Below are positions 1-11,735 of a stretch of DNA of 64,000 nt, in pieces. Position numbers and translations under genes: made by a program. Every line of letters starts with the position of its first letter. Position 1 is the first letter of the stretch. The notes below the pieces were generated by a model. The model saw only the letters and a program-made list of their open reading frames with translations. It did not search any database and was not told where the DNA came from. Source of the DNA: Ypsolopha sequella (Eukaryota > Arthropoda > Insecta > Lepidoptera > Ypsolophidae); assembly GCA_934047225.1 (NCBI GenBank), contig CAKOHE010000091.1, positions 481,001 to 545,000 on the forward strand, read 5' to 3'.

Positions 1-1123
1 TTATTTTATTGTATTAGTGCAATCGTCAAGGTTTCAAACATGAAATAATTTCAAGATCCCATCAACGAGGCAAGATCCCTTTTAAATTAAATTTTCAATT
101 AAATCTGCTGGTGGTCAAAACATACCAACCATAATTAATAAATATAAATAACAATTAATAATAAATAAAAATGCAATGTGACTTTTGTTGATATAGCTAA
201 ATTCATACTGGAGGCTTGGTTAGTGATTAGTATAAAATATAACAGAATAAAATTATGACCTTACATAGTAGATAACCCTGTCTGGGCTTGCGTTTTTACC
301 TATTTTTTACGAACTCACTAAAAGAACCTTGATACTGACCACTTACCAAGTCTCCAGTATGAATTTGGCTATATCAACAAAAGTCACCTTGTATAAAGTT
401 ATAAATGTTGACCACCAGCCGAGATGTAATCGGTTCACGAAGATCCTAAATGCAACGTTGCCAAACTTCATAGCACGGCTTGAGATAAAGAAGGCTGTGG
501 CTTGTTACATATCGTAGAGGCACTCAGTTCTACCAACATTACAAAGTAAAAGAGATGCGTTAATGATTGAAATGTATAAGCTACCTCGACTTCGTTCAAA
601 ATAATAATTTTATTATCTTTTTATTATTAATTTTCAATCTGTATTAAGTATAATATGTACGTATTTAATGTAGTTCATAATTACAGAGGTAAAATTTAAT
701 TGTTTGTATTAATGGGGTAATCTCTGAAACTACTGAACTGATTCTTAAAGTTCTTTCACTCATAGTGTGTTTTATATCATATTATAATCCAGGATATGTA
801 AATAATAAACTATCCAGTCTGACTGATGTAGGAACACAAAGCCAAAACTGGATGTATAGTTATGTTATGTGTAATACACCTAGCTAAGGAAAGACGATGG
901 GAAACTTTCGCGTATTTATTTATTTGAATTTCGTAGCTTATAATTTTCCTATAGTTAACAATTCCTTATTTTTAGCGAAAATTCGTACAGTTGGCAACAC
1001 ACCTATCCAAAACACTTCATCACAAAATTGTTTATATTTGAGCATTTGAGCAAACGAAAAGCGGCAACAGCGCGTGGCAGCGCATTATTAGCGAATTGGC
1101 AACGTAGCCACAACGCACACTAC
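1..1123. other. AT-rich DNA, nothing recognised
   Basis: I see no coding frame with recognisable protein features, no clear tandem repeat and no RNA gene here. Short frames at 329-517 and 1202-1393 have no domain-like pattern and look like chance openings. Confidence 0.6.
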
Positions 1124-1679
1124 AGTAGAGCCACTGAGTGATGGCGTCTATGACGTTTAAATGCCTACAAAGTATCGTAATTATTTATAAGCAAGTGTGA
1201 ATTAAAAAATGTAATACTTCATTGTTGATAGTGATGTACTACTTATTTCGGTTATTATTTTTCGATTTGAATGTTGCTTTATTGTGCAATAGAATTCGTA
1301 TAGAAACAAAGATTTTTTTTCAAAAAGTTTCTCATTTTTTATAGGTCGTGTTTGAGGTCGCCAAGTTACGCAATAATATTTAATTAAAAACAAAACAATG
1401 GCGAAGTTAAACTAAATATAAATAAATGATAGGAAAATACTTTTTTCGATTTAGATATTTAAACATCTCTTGGGGGCCCCGGGGCACTACACCGCATAGC
1501 CCTCCGATAGCTACGCCACTGGTTTTGGCACATTTTCCATTTGTATCATTATGTTGAATGTTGAATGACGTGTCTAATGTTGAGTAAACTCACACTTGAT
1601 ATTATTTTTAACCGAAATTTGAAATGTACCTCATCACTAAATGCAGCTGTCATAAGTGCCATCACTCAGTGGCCCTACT
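1124..1679. mobile_element. Candidate MITE with about 24-bp terminal inverted repeats
   Basis: The left end reads AGTAGAGCCACTGAGTGATG. The right end is its near-perfect reverse complement (1656-1679 reads GCCATCACTCAGTGGCCCTACT on the plus strand). The 556-bp interior is AT-rich and non-coding. That arrangement fits a non-autonomous DNA transposon. No convincing target-site duplication is visible, so the superfamily is unknown. Confidence 0.45.
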
Positions 1680-4063
1680 TTACCAATAGAACGCTTAGTG
1701 TAAGACACTATCGCATCCACTCGCACATTGACAAAAATTAACAAAAATATCGATCTCATTTAGGCTATTAATCTTCTGTTTTTCTAAGACAAATATAATT
1801 TACCGCAAATAAATGTTAAAATAAATGAGGTCTGATGTGATTTCAGTGGAAAATTATGCTCCATTTGGCCATGAATGGAAAAATATATTAGTATGAAAAT
1901 TGAACCACCAATTCAGAAAAATTGCCTAGACAAACGGACAAACAGACAAACATAGGGACAACAAATTAATCCTAAAAGAGTTTTGTTTTTTCATTTTGCG
2001 TAAAGGGACCTGAACATTTCAAACTATGATACAAATAAATTTCTATATTTTAAACACTTGGCGATTTATCTCAAGGGTAAACAGGTGTCCCAAAAGTCAA
2101 CGCTTTCCCTTGGAAGGCTGGTAGGCCAGCTTATGACTGACCAGAATATCAAATTATGACCTCAGCAAAAAGTAGATAGCCTTCGAGTTGATGGTACTTT
2201 TATAAATTCGAATAGATTTTTGAGAGTCAAAGCTAACCGATAATAAGGAAATTGTTATTCGTATTTTTATACCTAAATTGATGGTAGACTAACAAAACCG
2301 GCCGGCGCTCGCGCCTGCTCGCTTGCCGTTGCATCTACCAACGTAGCTAACCGGTGTATGTTCAAGATTACGCGCAATACGGACAAAATAATATATTGTC
2401 CATTTTGTTAATCTGTAAAAGTTTGTTCGATTAACATCTGTTTTGAACTTTGTTATCAATCGTCATCATCATGACGAAACCAAAGACGTCTGATGAAATA
2501 GTCGACACAAAATTGTTACAACTGGAAGGAAAACGAAACGCGATTTTTGAGCATGTTCAATCCATGTATACCCTTTCAAACGACTTAAGCGAACCCGAAT
2601 CAAAAGAAAGTTTCCTAAGCGCACACATAATTTAACATGTTTTGATTGGACAACCTATTAACTTAACCCTAATCCCCCCGCCAGGTGGTGACGACAGACC
2701 TCCACCACTCCTACACATGGGGCTTATTATGCTTTTAAATTTTAATTTATCCCATTTCGGGCAACTGGTACATGCAAGTACTTATTTCGAAGGTTCATGA
2801 TAAATAACTTTTCTATTAGTCTCATAACAGTGCATTATTTCAGAGACGAAAGTATCTTATAGACCAAAATACAGTCCAAATTGAGTAAAGCCTTACCGAT
2901 TAACAGACACTTTTTTGATAGCTAAAGTCTGATCATGCTCTTGTGGGCTTTTCTCGAAGGAATGGTGCCTCTAACCCTTAGTCGCCGAAGCGCCTCTCGG
3001 AGATGCTTGGGCTGTAATGGACCTGATTCACCCGATTTTTCTAATGGTTTTCTTTCCACTTAAGACCTTTTAATTCTGAGATTATGGGAATTCAGGGCAC
3101 GTATTTTTTTCATAAATGATCACTCATCTATCATTGATCAGAAATATAATAAATAAAATAAGTGCTGAGAGAGGAATTGTTAGTTTTAAATTACTCATTA
3201 ATAAAATACATAACAAAATACAAAAACTTGTAAGTCAAATGCAGTCGCAAAATCGCATTAATTATTTTATTTTAAAATAAATTATGAATATAAATAATAA
3301 AGTATTACTTGTAATCGATATATATTTCGACCCACTTGTGGTCGTCGTCAGTCGAATTGTAACAATCAATTATTAATTATTTTAATAATTAATACTTAAA
3401 ATGTTTAAAACTACAATAAATATGTATTTATTTAAATACAAAAATGAGATGCGGCCCTAGCTGATCCCCTGGTAACATTTATGGCACTCCTATATCATAA
3501 GGTTGCCGACCCCTGGTATACATGATATGGAATTCAGTTGCATAGATCAAAGTCTTTATAGTATGCAAGTAGCAAGCTAGTTTCCATGATTGTTCTAAAA
3601 CAATTAGTCAAATTAATTATTTTTGTAACTTAAAATTTTAATTTACAGTCACTCGTTTTATTACTACCCTTTTTATATTTGCGAAAACATTTTAATATTT
3701 ATTTACATTGTTGAAATTGTCATAAAATCATAAAGTATGCTATATTACCGTATTTCAATATATAAACGTTTGCAAAAGTGATTCGTAATTTTTGTTTCTT
3801 TTATTTCAATAGGACTGTAATAGAAGAGCAAATCAGTTTGTAGCTCCCGTGTTATTTTAGGTCTGAATTCAATGTAAGGTCAACATGCGCTCTGTAAATA
3901 GGATATCCATTAAATTACCCTATCTCGGTTGGACACCCACCTTAAGCTTACTTTTAATTAACGATACTCAAATACTGAGAACTTTGCCTTATTATACTTG
4001 TGTGCACTCTTTTTCTTTTCTTTTATAGTAGCAACAGTAGCAATATGTGTTTTATTTAAAAAA
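1680..4063. other. AT-rich intergenic DNA, mostly unassigned
   Basis: No gene is recognised. A 25-bp segment at 3325-3350 (TTTCGACCCACTTGTGG and neighbours) resembles end sequences found in some retroelements, but I cannot place it. 2281-2360 is a short GC-rich island. The only frame with some protein-like character is listed separately at 2450-2635. Confidence 0.5.
2450..2635 (+). pseudogene. Short frame, possibly a retroelement Gag N-terminus fragment
   Basis: This 61-aa frame is rich in charged residues (ELLQLEGKRNAIF-like helical stretch) and is followed by AT-rich DNA with no continuation in any frame. The charged helical start faintly resembles the N-terminal part of BEL/Pao-type Gag proteins, but there is no diagnostic motif. 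Neither LTR nor downstream pol is visible. It may equally be a chance frame. Confidence 0.2.
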
Positions 4064-4412
4064 AATAGTACAAGTTTTACAAAACAATAAAACTTGTATT
4101 ATTGGAGCAGAGACGATGCACAGCATCTTGTGAGAGAGCGTTGTACTTCCCTTTTTGCTTCGACCAATCAGAACCCGTTTCCTGTGTGACGTCGTCCAAT
4201 CAGCTTCGAGTTTTGTTTGAATGTACTGGCCCCAGGTAGGCGGCACGGCGGCGCTGCCGCGCTTTCTTCATAGAAGTCTCTCACCAGGAGGCCTTAATGG
4301 GATGCTGTGCATCGTCTCTGCTCCAATAATACAAGTTTTATTGTTTTGTAAAACTTGTACTATTATTCGGCATGTGACGATGCACAGCATCTTGTGAGAG
4401 ACATGTTTATTA
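4064..4412. mobile_element. DIRS-like terminal sequence in a foldback
   Basis: 4064-4127 and 4301-4364 are perfect 64-bp inverted repeats. Each arm carries an inner palindrome (ACAAGTTTTACAAAACAAT and its complement) and the motif GATGCACAGCATC. The loop, 4128-4268, is the reverse complement of the terminal sequence found upstream of the DIRS-like gag at about 9165-9310 and 14492-14637. 4365-4412 repeats the GATGCACAGCATCTTGTGAG motif. Inverted termini with a complementary junction are typical of DIRS-type retrotransposons, so I read this as a solo terminal/junction remnant of the same family. Confidence 0.55.
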
Positions 4413-4884
4413 ACTCCTGGTGGCCAAACGAACGACGCTATGTGGAGGATATAGAAAGTTAAAAATATTGAGCTATGCAACAATATCAAAGTGTAATTAC
4501 GAATATCAATAATCTTTAAGCAACAAGATCATTATCAAGACAAGTGATACATGTTACATGTATGCAACAAAGCAACAAATTAATTGACAAAACAGTGATA
4601 CATGTTATTGAAAATTTTAGAACTTAAACAGGCTGAATTTTTTTTTTTTTTTTTTTTGATAGATTGTTAGAGTGTGTTGATATTGACTTAACTTATCATT
4701 TGTTTACAATAAAATTTGGTAAAGGTATTCTCTTTACGCCAATTCCCACGAGAAAAATGTCTTCGATAGATAGGTTTTCATACCAATTCAATGACGCTAC
4801 GGCTGAGCGTACACTTCCGGGCGATGCCCTAATATTGGCATCTCTTAACACCGATCTAACCCAGTTTCCTATAATAGTGTAGCT
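4413..4884. other. Unassigned DNA with a poly(T) run
   Basis: A T-run at about 4637-4657 could be the reverse-strand poly(A) tail of a lost retroelement. The overlapping frames on both strands at 4664-4932 have no recognisable features. Confidence 0.4.
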
Positions 4885-5700
4885 ACACATGGCGTGCATC
4901 GTCTTATGTCGATGCACCAGGTGAAATGACAACCACGATGCGCGCGAGGGATCATCCGGTGTGACATGAGATTGTAGGCATGGTCACATGTCAATGCGCC
5001 AGAAGTGGATGATGATTACGCTGTGCACGATTGCTCATACGGTGTGACATAAAATGGTGTGCATGGTCGCATGTCAGTGCTGTGTGCGAGGGGTCATACC
5101 ATACGATGTTACATGACATGGTGCGCATGGTCTCACGTTGATACGCCAGTAGTGAATGACGACCAGGCTGCGTCGGAGTGTCATATGGTATGACATGACA
5201 TGGTATGCATGGTCACACGTTGATGCGCCAATATTAGATGACAACCAGGCTGCACGCGAGGTATAATATGATGTGACATGGAAGTGCATGGTCACAAGTC
5301 GATGCACCAGGACCGGAAGACAGCCACGCTGCGCACGGGCGTCATTCGGTAAGACATGAAATTACACGGTTACATGTCGATGTACCCGCAGCAAGTGAAA
5401 TGTCACATGAACTTGCCGGCCACTTGAAGTGGGCGACTGTCACGCTGCGCGCGAACTAAATTCAATGTAACAGTGTGTGGTCTTTATGTGCTATCTTAGT
5501 ACGTCAATATGCCAACATGCACGCGGACATCATACAGTGCGACGTGGAGTGCATGGTCACACACCGGTCATCAGGATAACTACTAGTCACGCTGTACGAT
5601 AATAAGGTATGACATGAAATGCAAGGCTAGTGCTGCAAGATTAGGCAGCCGCCAGGCAGCATACTGGTGTCGCATGATATGATATGCTGCTTCCAGGTTG
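4885..5700. repeat. Degenerate tandem repeat, unit about 82 bp
   Basis: The motif GCATGGTCACATGTCGATGC followed by CGCCAG and, later, a GTCAT...GTGTGACATGACATGG block recurs near 4894, 4976, 5059, 5122, 5205, 5286 and 5367. Spacing is about 81-83 bp, with one shortened 63-bp unit. Units diverge strongly after 5400, with recognisable remnants near 5474 and 5547. It is locally GC-richer than its surroundings and has no open frame running through. Confidence 0.75.
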
Positions 5701-6341
5701 TAGCCCAAAGACTTGAGAAATATATCCTCATCCACTTATTACCGTACACACTATAACGGAGTTGACAGTTTTCATAGCACATTTTATATACCAACTTGAT
5801 TCGTGGTAATATAGGATTTATCTAGACAAGGGTCCATACTTGTAAAAACGCACGTCATACAAACTTTCGCAATTTCAAGCGACTGTTGGTGAATATGATT
5901 TTATTCTTTGGGAAAAAGGAATAATGCGGTCGATTGTACAAGGGTACCAAAACAAAACGGTTCAGTCGTACATAATTATTTTAAAGACAGCAACGTAGCG
6001 TTTGCATGATCTCAGCTTTTAGGGTGATTTCGGCTTCGCCAGTTTACATTGCGAATGCCGCCAGTTTACATTGCGAATGCTCTGATTCAAAACAGCCATG
6101 TGACGTAATTTTCTATGAAGGAGATGTTACAAGATTGATTCAACTTGAATAAATGAAAATTACTCACTCAAACAATATCTTTCCTGAACATTTAGGTACC
6201 GCCCTTCAAAATAATGAAAATTAAACTGATCTAATACACCACACTGAAATAATTAATCCGTAAAGTACCCTCGAATTTAAACGATCTTGGCACCATTCCA
6301 TATTTTATGATCATGAGAAGTTTCATGATTAGGTCCGTGAA
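5701..6341. other. Single-copy flank of the tandem duplication
   Basis: No gene is seen. GCCAGTTTACATTGCGAATG occurs twice in direct repeat (about 6037-6080). CCGTRAAGTACCCTCGAATT occurs at about 6257 and again at 6335, and the second copy is where the 5,327-bp duplication begins. Confidence 0.6.
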
Positions 6342-6969
6342 GTACCCTCGAATTTAAACAATCTCGAAAAATACTGGACCAACCCGCACTATATTCTACT
6401 TTGCTCATATTTATGGAAAAAACATGGCGAGGCAGCTAGTGAGTGACCATTCGAAAATGGCCGCAGTTTAGATAGAATGGATTGTAATCTAGCTCTGTAG
6501 ATAAATAGTTTTCTATTTAAAGGGCCATGGGAAGATGTTGAATTCTCGTAACAAAATAATGAGAACTTACCAGCTCCATGACCTTACCGACAGAATCCTT
6601 TACTTATTGTTGGATTGCGACAGCTCTTCGCCTCCTCCCTTATTGATTCCTCATAGATCTCGCGCTGAAAATTGCTGGGCGTCTCGCTCGTCAGCGATAC
6701 ACAACGTGGTGGGGCTTTCACGCGAACAATTCACTTTTCGCGACTAAATTATTCATAAAAGAACGTCACTGTTGCGAAAATATAACGTAACGTAAATGTT
6801 TCGAAGTTTATTAATAATGAATAATTTTGAATAAGGAATAAGGAAATTCTAATTGAAATTTTTCTTGACACGTCTTCAACGAACAGAAACAGAAACGCCA
6901 AAGAAGAAGCAAAGCACGCGCGCTTCAAACGTAACCGGTTCCGATTTTGACATCTGTCGTCGATCTGGA

Positions 6970-7416
6970 TTAAAACGCACCATAGTGGTGGGTTACGTCA
7001 CATCCGACACGTTGGTAAGGAACATCGTCTAGAAGAAACTGGATCCCAATTTTGTTCTGATCTGGTATTTCTGGAACGCTCTGTCTTATCAGTTCCTCTA
7101 TCTGTATGGTCATGAGTGGAGATTCCGGGGTCTTGAAACGACGACTGATGCGGGGGCACGATTGGACAAGAGTAGGTTTGGAGGTGAATGGCAGCTGCAT
7201 TCCCATGATCATATTGAGAAGGGCCTTCGGAGCCCGAAGCAGCTGCCACTGCATCCGATACGCTCGGAGGCAGCCCCCGTAAAACTCGTGCCGAGATGGT
7301 TGCGAGTCACTTGTCAAAACGTTTCTTATTGTGCTGGGTGTCCTTTTTGAAGGACTTTTTGGGCTTAAACGAGTCTTGCCTGGAAGTAATAGTAACGCTG
7401 GGGTTGAATTTTCCAA
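6970..7416 (-). pseudogene. DIRS-like reverse transcriptase, N-terminal fragment (copy 1)
   Basis: The frame carries the entry region of a DIRS-type pol: a GGCLRAYRMQWQLL block, then a MGMQLPFTSKP block and a LMTIQIEELIRQSVPE block. These correspond to the 'GGRL...W..L.AP..L..I.G..IPF..KP' and 'M...IE.L..Q.V' pattern at the start of DIRS RTs. The frame ends after about 148 codons and no RT catalytic motif, RNase H or tyrosine recombinase follows, so the element is 3'-truncated. It lies downstream of the gag-like frames at 7642-9040 on the same strand. No proper ATG opens it. Confidence 0.6.
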
Positions 7417-7641
7417 AATTTATACTTGCGATTGTCGGCACTTGGTGAAACTTGAAACACATCTTGAATTTTCCAGCTTTTCCTTATGAATTGTCTTTAG
7501 CACGAAAAGGGCTGATTCAAAGATGCCTCACGCGATCCGCTCGGCTTTGAGGTCTGCTTTTGGTTAGATATTCTGGTGTCCTTTTCCAAGGCATACCAAG
7601 GTCGTACCCATTTTTCCACCCCCCTGTGTATTGAACATACA

Positions 7642-8091
7642 TTACAGCTGATGTTCATCAAAAAGACATTTCGAACTTGGAGGTATCTTACGCAGACCCT
7701 CTCGCAAGTTTTTGTTAGGTAGCTCGTTTATAATGCGGTCACGACGCGTTTCCACGTATTCGGCCCGCCTTTCACAGACTATCTGCATTATTTCCTCACT
7801 CGTTTTATAAAATTTAGATGAAGAATTGAATAGTGCTGAAAATTTATCGAAAACATTAGCAGCGGTGAGTAATGTATCATCCGCTGCGGCCCAGTCGACG
7901 GATTGTTGCATATTCTGATTTAAAAGCTCACACTGTGAAAGTAAGGCATTACACACGGCGGCCATGGACCTTTCTGACCCTGCGATATAGCCCGTTCCTT
8001 TAATGAACTGCCTAAGTTCATCATTAACTTCGGGATCCACAAAACCAGGCGTTGCGTTATGAATATTTAAGGCGTCAGCAATAGTCAGCAT
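7642..8091 (-). pseudogene. DIRS-like Gag, C-terminal fragment (copy 1)
   Basis: This 149-aa frame starts MLTIADALNIHN and ends IPPSSKCLFDEHQL. It is largely helical, with GTGYI and RRAEYVETRRDRI stretches that fit the capsid-like part of DIRS-type Gag proteins, where an 'IPPS..LF' tail is usual. It lies between the N-terminal gag frame (8351-9040) and the RT fragment (6970-7416), separated by stops, so the original gag is broken by at least one frame disruption. The family call rests on the neighbouring RT fragment as much as on this protein. Confidence 0.5.
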
Positions 8092-8350
8092 AAGTTATGT
8101 CTTTCCAGGCTTGATCACCAAACTTTTGTAATACCACAAGACGATTTAAGCGCTTTGGGTCCGCAAGAGGCACTTGAGGTTCTTTTAAAGAAGTGTTTAT
8201 CTGACCTAAATCCTATCGTAGCGGCTCACTTGATTGGTCAATGTTACAAGGACGTGTCAAAAAACGTATCAGGCATAAACCCTGGGGGGCAATTCCGAGT
8301 CTGTCGAATTAGCCTTCTTGACCATAAAAAACTGTTTTATCTCTCCATTA

Positions 8351-9040
8351 CTAGATTATTACTATAGAACTCCATACATTTTTAGCTCGAGTTTTAGAAG
8401 TCTCGCTTCGACTGTTTCTCCGGAATAGCCCCCTTGGTCTCATAGAGTGCGCCGGTGTCGGAAAAGCAATAGGCGCAGGATGTGTTGGAACGGCTTGCGG
8501 CAGCATAGAAGCATTTGCAACTATTGGGTGTATATCATGTGATGGCATTAATGGCGGCACTGGGCGCGCAACATTAAAAGATGCAGCTGACTTAGCTGGC
8601 ACATGCGGCCTAGCAACGTGCAGGCCCTGTGATTGGACGCAGGGCATTGGCGCCATCGTGACGGTCGGCCCAAAACAAGCTGGCGATACCGGTTGAGCGG
8701 TATTTATCGGCACTGCAGTGTGAGAACAAGTATTGTGTTTCAAAATATTGGATAACACACTGACTTGGTTAAGTAGATTCTGGATATAAACATCTTTGAC
8801 AGACTCACCGAGTTTTCTTCTTTTTACCTCGCTCGATTCGGACGAGTCAGAGCCAGAATGTGACTCATCATCACCCTCATCGTCATGCTGCCAATTTCTA
8901 CCGCTTGCCGAGTTGCTTCCTTTGTCCGATTGCTCGTGCACATGGTTATTCACTATATTCACTGCACTTTGTACGTTATCCGCCTCGTCATCGGAACGAC
9001 TTTGTTTCGAATTCGCGTTATTCCTTTCGGGATCGGTCAT
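8351..9040 (-). pseudogene. DIRS-like Gag, N-terminal fragment (copy 1)
   Basis: This 229-aa ATG-initiated frame begins MTDPERNNANSKQSRSDDEA. The first 80 residues are acidic and Ser-rich (DDEGDDESHSGSDSSESSEV) followed by KRRK, then a Pro/Val/His-rich disordered stretch with repeated ARPVP-type motifs. I infer it is the N-terminal half of Gag because it is the first frame downstream of the element's terminal sequence and the later frames carry Gag C-terminus and RT features. There is no known enzymatic motif. Confidence 0.5.
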
Positions 9041-9345
9041 TGTACACTTTAGACAATGACAATTTCACGAATAAAACAACATTTACGTAAAATAAACGAA
9101 ATAATCTCATTTTATACAAAAAAAATTATCGAAACGTCTTACACTTCGGGAAGTAAACGACGCTATGAAGAAAGCGCGGCAGCGCCGCCGTGCCGCCTAC
9201 CTGGGGCCAGTACATTCAAACAAAACTCGAAGCTGATTGGACGACGTCACACAGGAAACGGGTTCTGATTGGTCGAAGCAAAAAGGGAAGTACAACGCTC
9301 TCTCACAAGATGCTGTGCATCGTCACATGCCGAATAATAAGTCGT
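9041..9345 (-). mobile_element. DIRS-like terminal sequence / 5' leader (copy 1)
   Basis: This lies directly upstream of the gag-like frame. It contains CTGATTGGACGACGTCACAC, a GCGGCAGCGCCGCCG palindrome and ends CACAAGATGCTGTGCATCGT. The same block appears inverted at 4128-4268, so it is a repeated terminus of this element family. Confidence 0.55.
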
Positions 9346-9768
9346 CTTTTACGTAAAAGCAGTCGGTGTACAATTAAATAAAAAGCTTAATGAATTCGAC
9401 CATTCAAACAACAAACTTTGTAGTGTTATACTTTAAAAATAAAATTAAAACTTTCATAGTCGGAGTTCATGGTTCAACAACTGTCAGTATACATATGAAA
9501 GTTGTAAAAATTTCAAATAAAGTTGACCGTTTCAAGAATATTTTTCCTCATCATGTTATCTAAGTAACATGTTTTTTCCTGCGTAAGCTAATATTTTTCA
9601 CGATATAAAATATCCCCTTTGGCCGTATGGAATTCTAAACGTCAAATGTTGTAAAATTTCCCGAGCTGGCTCAAAGCTGGCTCAGAGCAAAAACGGCAAC
9701 ATCAAAATTTTACAAAATATTGAAATAAAATAGTTAAAACGGAACATTCTAGCATTTCATCGAATTGG
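9346..9768. other. AT-rich DNA between DIRS terminus and LINE fragment (copy 1)
   Basis: No gene is seen. It contains two near copies of GAGCTGGCTCAAAGCTGGCT-type sequence around 9660-9690. The identical stretch occurs at 14673-15095. Confidence 0.5.
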
Positions 9769-10438
9769 TATCTTGTTACTAATGCTAAATCCTACAAAAT
9801 CTAAATACCTTATTCTGGGTACTAGGACCAGAATTGCTCAGGTTGAATCTATAAATCCGACTGTCAGTATAGGTGGGGTCTCCATTGAACGTGTCTATGA
9901 AGCCCGAAATCTTGGAGTCAGAATAGATTGCAGACTTACCTTTGAGCCACATGTGACTGAGGTGTTTCGAAGTTGTTTTTATCGGTTGAAAGTGCTTTAC
10001 AAGATACGCGGTTTCCTCAGCAAAGACTTAAGAGTAAAACTGGCGGAGTCCTTGGTTTTGTCCAAACTGAATTACTGCGATACAGTCTATGGCCCTTGCT
10101 TATTCAAAAAGACACAAAAGTTAGTGCAACGTATACAAAATGCATGCGCTCGTTTTTCTTACAATATACCAGCTCCAACACACGTAACACCGTATCTAAA
10201 CAACGCCAACCAATTAAAGATGAACGAGAGAAGACATCTTCACCTAGCTACTTTGCTTTTCGAGGTAGTTAGAACTAAAACACCACAATATTTGTTTGAT
10301 AAGATACGTTGGTCAAGTAATAAGCATAACACTAGGGGGGCGGCTTTCAAGCTCACTCTTCAACATTTCAAAAGTGAAGCTTTCCGTGGGAGTTTTAAAT
10401 ACGCGGCAACGAAATGTTGGAATAATTTACCACCGCCT
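9769..10438 (+). pseudogene. CR1/Jockey-type LINE RT C-terminus, truncated (copy 1)
   Basis: The frame opens within the RT palm end (LNPTKSKYLILGT) and runs through the C-terminal domain typical of CR1/Jockey LINEs, with SKLNYCDTVYGP, LVQRIQNACARF, and a terminal CWNNLPPP motif (WNxLP signature). The 5' part, including the YADD motif, is missing. The reading frame is broken at 10439 by the left end of the Transib element; the frame printed beyond that point is transposon DNA. In copy 1 the LINE's 3' continuation is absent because the duplication ends inside Transib. Confidence 0.75.
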
Positions 10439-11668
10439 CACGGTGGGCTGAAATCGAAATTTAGTGGAATTAGCGATGCATAAAAACCAACTTTACTTTT
10501 CAGATTTTTTGTTGATACTACCGTATTCTACTAATTACGTAGATGATTTTTTTCTAATGATTTTTCTTTCTAGTACTTATATTTTCGCCAATAAACGCCT
10601 TTGTTTATTTTTTTGTATGGAGAAAAACACATTTGGTGATTTTATTCAAAAGTCTCAAAAAATCTCAACATATGGATTGAGGATTCTAATAGTCTGTATG
10701 TTTAGCTTTCACCATACCCAAGGAGTGGCCTCGCAAATCCTCGCAACCGAGCTAAAACGTGACCAACTTAATAGTGTAGTTGTGTCCATACATTTTGTTA
10801 AGAATCATAAGTTTGTCGTAGACATTTTTGAAGATTTCTAGAAAATTGACTATGTACTCTATTCCACACCACCTAGGAGGTTGAATACTAGGCGCGTTTT
10901 TTTTATAGTGGTATCCCCAGTAGGCCTTATCCACTCAGGTAAGAAGCACAATTATATTCTTACAAATAATTGTTGTTTATTCTTCTTCAGATGATGAGCT
11001 ATTGAATTCTGTGATAGTGTCGATGTTTAGGAACTCGATATTTTCTTTATCTGGCTGCTCATCTTGACGAAGCAAGCTACGAGCATCACTTGACAAAATC
11101 TTGTGACCTCTGTTTAGTTTAGGTCTATATATCGACAAATATGGATCAGATGTCAATAACAAATTATGCAGAATGTCTTCGTTGGTTGCTGTCCTGCAAA
11201 ATTTTCTTGAGTGATGGAGGCGAAATCTTCTGAAATCTTTATTCCTCGACTCGGAAGCTTCTTCAGATAATTTTCCGATTGCTGTAATTCCAAAGTGTTC
11301 AATTATATCACCTCCATGAACCAGAATTTTATGCACGCTTGGTGGCATGAAATACCAAGGATACAAATCTACATATAATCTGCAAGTTTCTTTGGCATAC
11401 TCTTTGAATTTTTGTATATCAATGAGTTGCCCTGATGATATTGCCTGTAATATCACTGAAAATCTGTGAATAAGACGTTCATCCACTTTTGTAATTGATG
11501 CTGTTGTTTTGGGATCAGCAAAAAATCTCCGTGCAGTGTTACCATCATTTGTAGTGCCATGACTTTGTTTCACAACATCAATCAATAATCCTGTTTTACT
11601 TCTGAATTTATCTTGAATTTTTGTTTTTCTTTTTTCCATAGTTTGCTTATCATTTCCAGTTGCCGTAC
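10439..11668 (-). mobile_element. Transib element, left part only (copy 1)
   Basis: It starts CACGGTGGGCTGAAATCG immediately after CGCCT, as in the complete copy at 15766. It is cut at 11668, inside the transposase gene, by the tandem-duplication junction. It therefore retains the left inverted terminus and the 3' third of the gene only. Confidence 0.9.
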
Positions 11669-11735
11669 GTACCCTCGAATTTAAACAATCTCGAAAAATA
11701 CTGGACCAACCCGCACTATATTCTACTTTGCTCAT
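10977..11735 (-). pseudogene. Chimeric ORF: new N-terminus fused to Transib transposase C-terminus
   Basis: The first 22 residues (MSKVEYSAGWSSIFRDCLNS and two more) come from the DNA at 11669-11735, which is the left edge of duplication copy 2. From RTATGNDK onward the protein equals the last 230 residues of the Transib transposase. It keeps the zinc-binding His pair (HKILVH) and the catalytic Glu region (SEEASESRNK) but lacks both catalytic Asp, so it cannot be a transposase by itself. An AATAAA overlaps its stop codon, as in the full copy. The ATG-initiated frame is a by-product of the duplication breakpoint. Confidence 0.85.

Larger units (their letters stand above)
6342..11668. repeat. 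Tandem duplication, copy 1 (5,327 bp)
   Basis: This segment is repeated head-to-tail at 11669-16995 with a constant offset of 5,327 bp. All encoded frames have identical translations in both copies and I found no mismatch in the stretches I compared. The left breakpoint is at GTACCCTCG (6342). The right breakpoint lies inside the Transib transposase gene (after CCGTAC at 11668), sharing only a 2-bp GT with the other side. Such identity means either a very recent duplication or an assembly artefact. Confidence 0.95.

Noticed and set aside
6998..7350. Overlapping ORFs on both strands in the DIRS-like region (repeated at 12325-12677)
   Set aside because: Shadows of the RT fragment frame; they duplicate exactly with the tandem copy and show no family features.
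8796..9268. Plus-strand ORFs opposite the gag-like frame
   Set aside because: Antisense shadows of the acidic/Ser-rich gag start and of the terminal sequence.
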